Origin: REEB509 sp049314555
GTDB taxonomy: Bacteria > Pseudomonadota > Alphaproteobacteria > Caulobacterales > Aquidulcibacteraceae
Length of the DNA: 6,177 nt
NCBI GenBank assembly: GCA_049314555.1
Contig: JBMOEW010000073.1
Coordinates: 1 to 6,177 of the forward strand
Direction of reading: 5' to 3'
The notes under the pieces were generated by a model that was not told where the DNA came from, ran no database searches, and worked only from the letters and a program-made list of their open reading frames with translations. A program made the position numbers and the translations under genes. Every line of letters begins with the position of its first letter. Position 1 is the first letter of the stretch. Positions 1 to 4,719 of this stretch are shown in pieces.

Positions 1-230
1 TCATCCCCGATGTCGGTGTGGATGAGGTGAGTATGGCGCAGGTTGTTCAAGGGGAGGATAAGTTTGCGCGGGTCTTTGGCCGGACCTACGCTCTTGGACC
101 GCATGGGGGTGAGGCTGTGCCCGCTTTGATCCCGGGGATCGAATCGCCGCCGCACATGAACGACAATTGGACCGGCGCGCGAGCAGGCTTGATGCGACCG
201 CCTGTGTATCGCGCGCGGCAGATCGAATGA
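1..230 (+). CDS. 3' end of an unidentified protein (partial, enters from the left edge)
   Basis: The frame beginning at base 3 is open from the window edge to a TGA at 228-230, giving the last 75 residues of a protein. The other two plus frames stop within the first 30 bases. The codons look coding: nearly half start with G, about two thirds end in G or C, and the residue mix is balanced. The antisense reading is rich in Arg, Pro, His and Ala, as shadows usually are. The tail contains the segments GEDKFARVFGRTYALGPHGG and MNDNWTGARAGLMRPPVYRA. I see no membrane segment or cofactor motif and do not recognise the family. The gene runs towards cysNC, so the two 3' ends face each other across about 215 nt. 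An ATG at 33 or 18 could be read as the start of a small complete gene, but the absence of any stop up to the window edge favours a truncated longer gene. Confidence 0.5.
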   Translation, partial: IPDVGVDEVSMAQVVQGEDKFARVFGRTYALGPHGGEAVPALIPGIESPPHMNDNWTGARAGLMRPPVYRARQIE

Positions 231-445
231 GCACCTGGGTTGCGTCGGCTGCGTTTTTGACACGAGATGCCGGCAGGCCCAGGCTCGTTCAGTTCGAATG
301 AAGCTGTGATTGCAGAGCACCAGAGTTGTACCGAGGAATCTTGGAGCGCCACTTTCGGCTTCTCACAGCTGGAGGCGGCGTTGAGGGACGAGGCTTTTAG
401 TGCCTATTCTGATGGGAACCTCTAAGTATAGCTTTTGCTGCACCC
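231..445. other. Convergent intergenic gap with no recognised gene
   Basis: This stretch separates the 3' end of the left-edge gene from the 3' end of cysNC. The reading frames crossing it are short and of shadow-like composition. I looked for a U-tract terminator serving either gene and found only very short inverted repeats, such as AGGC/GCCT around 405-419, without a run of T on the correct side. A GTTCGAAT near 291-298 resembles a tRNA T-loop, but the flanks do not pair as a T-stem. No promoter, riboswitch or repeat is supported. Confidence 0.5.
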
Positions 446-2344
446 TCAAAGTCCCAAGATCAGGTCCGCGATGGCTCGTGCGGCGTCTTGCGGGGTGGTT
501 TGGGTTGTGTCGATGCGCAGATCGGGCGCTTCTGGGGCCTCGTAGGGGCTATCGACGCCGGTGACGTTTTTCAGTAACCCGGCGCGGGCCTTTTGATAGA
601 GCCCCTTGGTATCGCGCTTTTCCACCTCCGCGATCGGCGCATCGACGAAGACTTCGATGAATTCTCCCGCGGGCATTTTCTCGCGCGCCATTTGGCGCTC
701 GGCCCGGAACGGGGATATCAGCGCGACGATTACGATCAGCCCGGCATCGGCCATCAGTTTGGCCACTTCTGAGATCCGTCGGACGTTTTCCACACGATCG
801 GCCTGACTAAATCCCAGGTCGCGGCTGAGGCCATGGCGCAGATTGTCGCCGTCCAGGACCACGGTGTGTTTGCCAAGGGCGTGCAAGCGCTGGTCAAGGA
901 GGTTGGCGATCGTGGACTTGCCGGCCCCGGAAAGCCCGGTCAGCCAAACCACCCGCGGTTGCTGCAGTTTGATGGCGGCGCGGGCGGCGCGGGTCACGGT
1001 GAAGTCTTGCCATTGGATGTTGCTGGCGCGGCGCAGGCCAAAGTGGATGAGGCCGGCGGCCAGGGTGGTTTTTGTGACGCGATCCAAAAGGATGAAGCCG
1101 CCCATATCGGCACCGTCCTTGTACGGATCGAAGGCGATGGGTTGATCCAGGCTGAGGTTGCAGACGGCGATATCGTTTAGCGCCAACGTGTCGGCGGCGC
1201 ACTTTTCCAGGGTGTTGATATCAACCTTGTGTTTGATCTTGGTGATCTGGGCGTTGGCGCTTTGGGTGGCGAGCTTGAAGGCGTAGGTACGGCCCGGCAG
1301 CAAGGGTGCCTGGTTCATCCAGATCAGGGTTGCCTCGAACTGGTCGGATACGCCGGGCGGCTGATCTGGGGAGGCAACAACATGGCCGCGGGGGCAATCT
1401 TCAGGGTCTGAAAAGCACAGGGTGACGGATTGACCGGCGATCGCTTGCGGGCAATCGCCTTCATAGGTGACGATCCTGGCGATTTTGGTTTTGCGCCCTG
1501 AAGGGGAAAGCAGGACCGTATCGCCTTGGCGCACACGGCCTGCGGTGATCAGCCCGGTGACGCCGCGAAAGTCTGGGGTTGGGCGATTGACCGCCTGCAC
1601 CGGCATGCGCAGGGGTTGATCGTGTGGGGCCTGGGGGATGGCGTCACTGGCTTCCAGATGCGCCAGGAGCGTTGGCCCCTTAAACCAAGGCGCTTTGGGG
1701 CTGGGCGTTACGATGTTGTCGCCGCCCAAAGCGCTGATCGGGATGGCGGTCGTGAGGCGATGACCCAGGGTTTCGGCGAAGGTTTCAAGCTCTGCCACGA
1801 TGGCGTCGAAGCGGTCCTGCGACCAGGCCGCCAGGTCCATTTTGTTGACCAGTAAGACGGTGTGTTTCACGCCAAGCAGGGTTGCGAGATAGAGGTGTCT
1901 TCGGGTTTGGGTGAGAACGCCTTTTGAGGCATCCACCAGGATCAAAGCGGCATCGGCGGTCGACAGACCAGTGATCATGTTGCTGGTGAAGCTTTCGTGG
2001 CCGGGGGCATCGATCAGCACGAACTGGCGGGTGGTGGTGGTGAAGAAGCGATACGCCACATCGATGGTGATGCCTTGCTCGCGCTCGGCGGTCAGGCCAT
2101 CGACCAGAAGCGCAAAGTCCAGGTTTTCGCCCTGGGTGCCGAAGCGCTTTGAGTCTGCTGCCAGGGCTGCCAGTTGATCTTGGGTGAGGCCCTTTGCCTC
2201 ATAGAGCAAGCGCCCGAGCAGGGTGGATTTGCCATCGTCGACCGAACCGCAGACGATGACGCGCAGAACGTCCTTGCGCTCGTGGTTTGCGAGGTAGGCC
2301 TCGATGTTTGTGGCCAAGGGATCGGGGTTGGGGCCTTCGGGCAT
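446..2344 (-). CDS. cysNC: Bifunctional sulfate adenylyltransferase subunit 1 / adenylylsulfate kinase (CysN-CysC fusion)
   Basis: This 632-residue protein joins two enzymes of sulfate activation. The N-terminal CysN part is the GTPase subunit of ATP sulfurylase, which couples GTP hydrolysis to making APS from ATP and sulfate. The C-terminal CysC part is APS kinase, which makes PAPS. Visible in CysN: the P-loop GSVDDGKST at 33-41, the switch region with EREQGITIDVAYRFF at 87-101, DAPGH at 112-116, NKMD at 167-170 and ISAL at 203-206, followed by two beta-barrel-type domains to about 440. Visible in CysC (about 460-632): the P-loop GLSGAGKST at 470-478, DGDNLRHGL at 498-506, ISPFR at 543-547 with the serine that forms the phosphoenzyme in E. 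coli CysC, and the GLYQKARAG block at 581-589. All motifs are intact and the length is usual for the fusion (rhizobial NodQ type). The ATG overlaps the cysD stop as TAATG, with GGGAAGGG ending 8 nt before it, so translation is probably coupled to cysD. Confidence 0.97.
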   Translation of the reverse strand: MPEGPNPDPLATNIEAYLANHERKDVLRVIVCGSVDDGKSTLLGRLLYEAKGLTQDQLAALAADSKRFGTQGENLDFALLVDGLTAEREQGITIDVAYRFFTTTTRQFVLIDAPGHESFTSNMITGLSTADAALILVDASKGVLTQTRRHLYLATLLGVKHTVLLVNKMDLAAWSQDRFDAIVAELETFAETLGHRLTTAIPISALGGDNIVTPSPKAPWFKGPTLLAHLEASDAIPQAPHDQPLRMPVQAVNRPTPDFRGVTGLITAGRVRQGDTVLLSPSGRKTKIARIVTYEGDCPQAIAGQSVTLCFSDPEDCPRGHVVASPDQPPGVSDQFEATLIWMNQAPLLPGRTYAFKLATQSANAQITKIKHKVDINTLEKCAADTLALNDIAVCNLSLDQPIAFDPYKDGADMGGFILLDRVTKTTLAAGLIHFGLRRASNIQWQDFTVTRAARAAIKLQQPRVVWLTGLSGAGKSTIANLLDQRLHALGKHTVVLDGDNLRHGLSRDLGFSQADRVENVRRISEVAKLMADAGLIVIVALISPFRAERQMAREKMPAGEFIEVFVDAPIAEVEKRDTKGLYQKARAGLLKNVTGVDSPYEAPEAPDLRIDTTQTTPQDAARAIADLILGL

Positions 2345-2360
2345 TAGAAGTACCCTTCCC
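2342..2360 (-). promoter_or_regulatory. cysD/cysNC stop-start overlap (TAATG) with internal ribosome-binding site
   Basis: Read on the minus strand, the cysD stop TAA (2346-2344) shares its last A with the cysNC ATG (2344-2342). A purine-rich GGGAAGGG at 2360-2353 sits inside the cysD end and finishes 8 nt before this ATG, a normal Shine-Dalgarno spacing. This fixes the cysNC start and implies translational coupling, which suits two subunits of one enzyme. Confidence 0.8.
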
Positions 2361-3267
2361 GCTTCTTGTGTTCCATGGACGCTGTTTGATCGTGATCGAT
2401 CAGCCGGCCTTGGCGCTCAGACTGGGCGGCGGAAAGCACCTCTTGAATGACCTGCTCAATGGTTGAGGCTTGGCTTTCGATGGCCCCGCTCAAGGGATAA
2501 CAGCCAAGCGTGCGAAATCGGATCGACCGCTCCACCACCTGCTCGCCCGGCGACAGGGGCAGGCGTGCGTCATCCACCATCAGCAGGGTTTCACCGCGCT
2601 TTATCGTAGGGCGCGGGCGGGCCAGATACAAAGGCACAATCGGGATGTTTTCGCGCAGGATGTAGAGCCAGATGTCCAGTTCGGTCCAATTGGACAGGGG
2701 AAAGGCCCGCACGCTTTCGCCGTCTCTGGTGCGGGCGTTGTAAAGGCGCCAAAGCTCTGGGCGCTGGGTGCGGGGATCCCAAGCATGGGCTGCGTTGCGG
2801 AAGGAAAAAATCCGTTCCTTGGCGCGGGACTTTTCTTCATCCCGCCTGCCCCCGCCAAAGGCCGCATCGAAGGCACCGGCGGTAAGGGCTGCCTTCAAGG
2901 GCTCGGTGAGCATCAGGCGCGTGTAATCTTTTGTGGGGGTGTCGAAGGGGTTGATGCCTGCTATGGCTGCTTCGTCATTGTGGTGGACGATCAGGTCAAG
3001 TTTCAGGTCCTTTGCGGTTTTGTCTCTGTGGGCGATCATGTCTGAGAAGTCCCAGCCGCTCGCGATGTGCAAGAACTTGAAGGGCGGAGAGGCCGGATAA
3101 AACGCCTTCAGCGCCAAGCGCAGCATGACAGAACTGTCTTTGCCGATCGAATACAGAAACACCGGGTTTGCGGCTTCTGCCACCACCTCACGCAGGATAT
3201 GGATCGCCTGCGCCTCCAGGTGCTGGAGGTGGGTGAGGCGTTGGGGGGTGATGGAGCTTGTGGGCAT
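2344..3267 (-). CDS. cysD: Sulfate adenylyltransferase subunit 2 (ATP sulfurylase small subunit, CysD)
   Basis: This 307-residue protein is the catalytic subunit of ATP sulfurylase; it adenylylates sulfate to APS in the cytoplasm in complex with CysN. It belongs to the PP-loop ATP pyrophosphatase family. The PP-loop SIGKDSSVML is at 40-49, the block RRDEEKSRAKERIFSFR at 141-157, FPLSNWTELDIW at 189-200, RFRTLGCYPL at 250-259, SERQGR at 283-288, and the family's typical end MEHKKREGYF is complete. Length matches E. coli CysD (about 302). Two positions differ from the family pattern as I remember it: the usual HVDTGWKF reads HIASGWDF (67-74), losing the Asp, and FGGARRDE reads FGGGRRDE. The ATG at 3265-3267 has no strong ribosome-binding site. 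It lies 73 nt after the lipoprotein gene and shares one base with cysNC downstream, so cysD-cysNC form an operon. The weak promoter-like bases upstream are not convincing. Confidence 0.96.
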   Translation of the reverse strand: MPTSSITPQRLTHLQHLEAQAIHILREVVAEAANPVFLYSIGKDSSVMLRLALKAFYPASPPFKFLHIASGWDFSDMIAHRDKTAKDLKLDLIVHHNDEAAIAGINPFDTPTKDYTRLMLTEPLKAALTAGAFDAAFGGGRRDEEKSRAKERIFSFRNAAHAWDPRTQRPELWRLYNARTRDGESVRAFPLSNWTELDIWLYILRENIPIVPLYLARPRPTIKRGETLLMVDDARLPLSPGEQVVERSIRFRTLGCYPLSGAIESQASTIEQVIQEVLSAAQSERQGRLIDHDQTASMEHKKREGYF

Positions 3268-3340
3268 GAGGCTCTAAATGCGTACGGGCGTGACCTCTAG
3301 CCATAAGGGGATTGGCCGCCCGCGCAAAGCCGTGGTGCCA

Positions 3341-3745
3341 TCACTGTTGCGGCGTTGGCGGGCGCACCGCGTTCCAGTTGAACAGAAAATTGCGGTGCTC
3401 GGCCCAGGTTTGGCCGTGCACTTGGCCGCCATCGAGGCATGCCGCCGTGTGATACGGGCCTACACCGTCCGTGGTGCGGAAGCTGACGCAGGTGCGGCCG
3501 CGATCGGCTTTCCAGCGACCCGCCTCGATTTCGGAATTATAGAAACTGCCCGTGACAACGCCGCCCGCTGCCAGGGTGAGGCTCATGGGTTGGGTGTAGG
3601 GTTGGGCGGGGTCTGTGGAGAGATCAACCACCCAATCGCCGCTCAAGCCGGCGCTCCCCACCGCCTGCGGGGCCTGTTCGACGGCGGCGGGCGGCGTGGC
3701 GCAGGCGCTGAGCGCTGCCACCGCCAGAAGCATCACAAATCGCAC
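3341..3745 (-). CDS. Small putative lipoprotein of unknown function
   Basis: The N-terminus is a classic lipoprotein signal: MRFVMLLAVAALSAC, with lipobox L-S-A-C and the acylated cysteine at residue 15 of the 134-residue form, followed by Ala-Thr-Pro and a short Pro/Ala/Gln linker. Ala after the cysteine, rather than Asp, fits export to the outer membrane under the E. coli Lol rule. The mature part of about 120 residues looks beta-rich: it begins around SGDWVVDL and has GGVVTGSFYNSEIEAGRW in the middle, and ends near FLFNWNAVRP. Two cysteines (86 and 103) could form a disulfide. I do not recognise a named family. Start choice: the GTG at 3745 has GGAG ending 6 nt upstream and gives a compact signal peptide. 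A GTG at 3757 would add four residues (MEKP) but has no good ribosome-binding site. It lies between trmJ and cysD on the same strand, with 95 and 73 nt gaps. A shared transcript is possible but not shown. Confidence 0.8.
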   Translation of the reverse strand: MRFVMLLAVAALSACATPPAAVEQAPQAVGSAGLSGDWVVDLSTDPAQPYTQPMSLTLAAGGVVTGSFYNSEIEAGRWKADRGRTCVSFRTTDGVGPYHTAACLDGGQVHGQTWAEHRNFLFNWNAVRPPTPQQ

Positions 3746-3779
3746 GGGTTTCTCCACTCTGAATGATCTTAGTGCGGTA

Positions 3780-3798
3780 CGGCCCGGATGCGGGGCCG
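3780..3798. other. GC-rich inverted repeat between trmJ and the lipoprotein gene
   Basis: Perfect 6-bp arms CGGCCC and GGGCCG flank a 7-nt loop. In minus-strand RNA the hairpin lies in the 95-nt space after the trmJ stop and about 35 nt before the lipoprotein start. No T-run follows it on either strand, so it is not a standard intrinsic terminator. It may be an mRNA structure limiting read-through or protecting the trmJ 3' end, or a chance product of high GC content. Confidence 0.3.
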
Positions 3799-3840
3799 GA
3801 TCACAGGCGGGCTGCTTGCGGCGTGCCAGCGCTTGCGGCT

Positions 3841-4638
3841 TTAAGGGGCGTTCGGGTCTTCGCCCTTTTTGCGCCCGCCGCGACCGATGGTGAGTGCTTT
3901 GAGCACGCCGCGCAGGGTTTGTACCTCTTGCTGGGTCAGGCGGGCGCGCAGAAACGGCGAGCGGAGGTTTTGCTTCATCAGGGGGGCTTTGTCTGGCGGA
4001 TGATAGAAGCGGCCACGATCGAGCTCGGTTTCCAGATGGACAAAGAAGTCTTCCAGCTCCTCGTGCGTGGCGGGGGGGCTATCGGGCTGCGCCATCCAGG
4101 GCGGTACCGGGGCTTGGCTGCGGGCTTCGCCGATCATCGCGGCAAACACGGCAACAGCGTTGGCCAGGTTGAGGCTGGCAAAGCCTGGGTTGACGGGATA
4201 GGTGAGGATGATGTCGGCGCGGGCCACTTCATCGGTGGTCAAGCCCATCGCCTCTGCGCCAAACAGCACAATCGGACGTTCGCCCGCGTTGATCGCGGCC
4301 ATCACGTTTTGGGCGGCCTCCCGGGGGCCCCAGACCGGTTTTTCGAGCCTGCGGGGCCTGGCAGTCGCAGCGATCACCAGGGTGGCATCGGCGATGGCGT
4401 CAGCCAGGGTCCATTCCACCCGCACATTGTCCAAGACGAGATCCGCGCCAGCAGCCACGGCCTGCGCCTTGGGATTGGGCCAACGGTCGCGCGGCTCCAC
4501 CAGGCGCAGCTGGGTGAGCCCGAAATTGAGCATCACGCGGGCGCACGCGCCGATGTTTTCGCCCATCTGCGGGCGTACGAGCGCAATCGCTGGCCAGGGC
4601 TCTATGGTGGGCGCTGGCATATCGGGGGCTCTTGTCAT
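3841..4638 (-). CDS. trmJ: tRNA (cytidine/uridine-32-2'-O)-methyltransferase, TrmJ family
   Basis: This 265-residue protein is a SPOUT-class (TrmH/SpoU superfamily) RNA 2'-O-methyltransferase. TrmJ uses S-adenosylmethionine to methylate the ribose at position 32 in the anticodon loop of certain tRNAs. The three family motifs are present: motif 1 RPQMGENIGACARVMLNFGL (22-41) with the conserved Asn and Arg, motif 2 IVLFGAEAMGLTTDEV (123-138) with the G-x-E-x-x-G-L core, and motif 3 YPVNPGFASLNLANAV (147-162), which builds the trefoil knot. The segment from about 190 to 258 is the helical C-terminal extension that separates TrmJ from shorter SpoU enzymes. Motif 2 has Ala where Arg or Pro is common. 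The ATG at 4636-4638 has only a weak ribosome-binding site; a second Met at residue 7, preceded by AAGAG, is an alternative start. The protein ends in a basic, probably flexible tail (RGGRKKGEDPNAP). The substrate is inferred from family. Confidence 0.92.
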   Translation of the reverse strand: MTRAPDMPAPTIEPWPAIALVRPQMGENIGACARVMLNFGLTQLRLVEPRDRWPNPKAQAVAAGADLVLDNVRVEWTLADAIADATLVIAATARPRRLEKPVWGPREAAQNVMAAINAGERPIVLFGAEAMGLTTDEVARADIILTYPVNPGFASLNLANAVAVFAAMIGEARSQAPVPPWMAQPDSPPATHEELEDFFVHLETELDRGRFYHPPDKAPLMKQNLRSPFLRARLTQQEVQTLRGVLKALTIGRGGRKKGEDPNAP

Positions 4639-4719
4639 GGGGCTTTAGTTCCATAAAAAGGCATACGCCTTGCCGGCCTTTCGATGCTATGCAGTCGGGA
4701 AAAGATGGGGTTTTGCGTC
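4639..4719. promoter_or_regulatory. Divergent intergenic region between trmJ and the TIR gene
   Basis: These 81 bases must hold the promoters for trmJ (leftwards) and the TIR gene (rightwards), unless the TIR gene starts further upstream. No convincing -35/-10 pair stands out on either strand. The stretch contains a small inverted repeat at 4658-4671. It also holds two ATGs, at 4684 and 4705, in frame with the TIR gene and reaching back to an in-frame TAA at 4654-4656. Confidence 0.45.
4658..4671 (-). terminator. Short terminator-like hairpin in the trmJ leader
   Basis: On the minus strand AAGGC-GTAT-GCCTT forms a 5-bp stem with a 4-nt loop, and the T-run continues as GCCTTTTTATGG, the pattern of a weak intrinsic terminator. 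It lies about 19 nt upstream of the trmJ start. If used, it would stop antisense RNA arriving from the TIR gene side, or act as a leader structure for trmJ. The stem is short, so this may be chance. Confidence 0.25.

Noticed and set aside
284..306. GTTCGAAT resembling a tRNA T-loop
   Set aside because: The five bases on either side do not pair as a T-stem and no acceptor, D or anticodon arm can be built around it.
86..352. An 88-codon minus-strand open frame in the left region
   Set aside because: Composition is unconvincing and it overlaps the plus-strand frame with better codon signal; no ribosome-binding site or domain seen.
422..440. TATACT on the minus strand, close to a -10 box, just after the cysNC stop
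   Set aside because: No -35-like hexamer lies at 16-18 nt and no credible minus-strand gene follows to the left.
2470..3045. A 191-codon plus-strand open frame inside cysD
   Set aside because: It is antisense to highly conserved cysD sequence and has no recognisable domain.
3268..3340. Possible cysD promoter (TTTGCG, 17 nt, TATGGC on the minus strand)
   Set aside because: Each hexamer matches only about three of six consensus bases, which is expected by chance.
3814..3839. Nine-base direct repeat GCTTGCGGC, twice in 26 bases, just past the trmJ stop
   Set aside because: Only two copies of a GC-rich word with no further structure; it could easily be chance.
3763..4656. A 297-codon plus-strand open frame across trmJ
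   Set aside because: trmJ on the other strand has all three SPOUT motifs; the plus frame has shadow-like composition and only leads up to an in-frame stop before the TIR gene.
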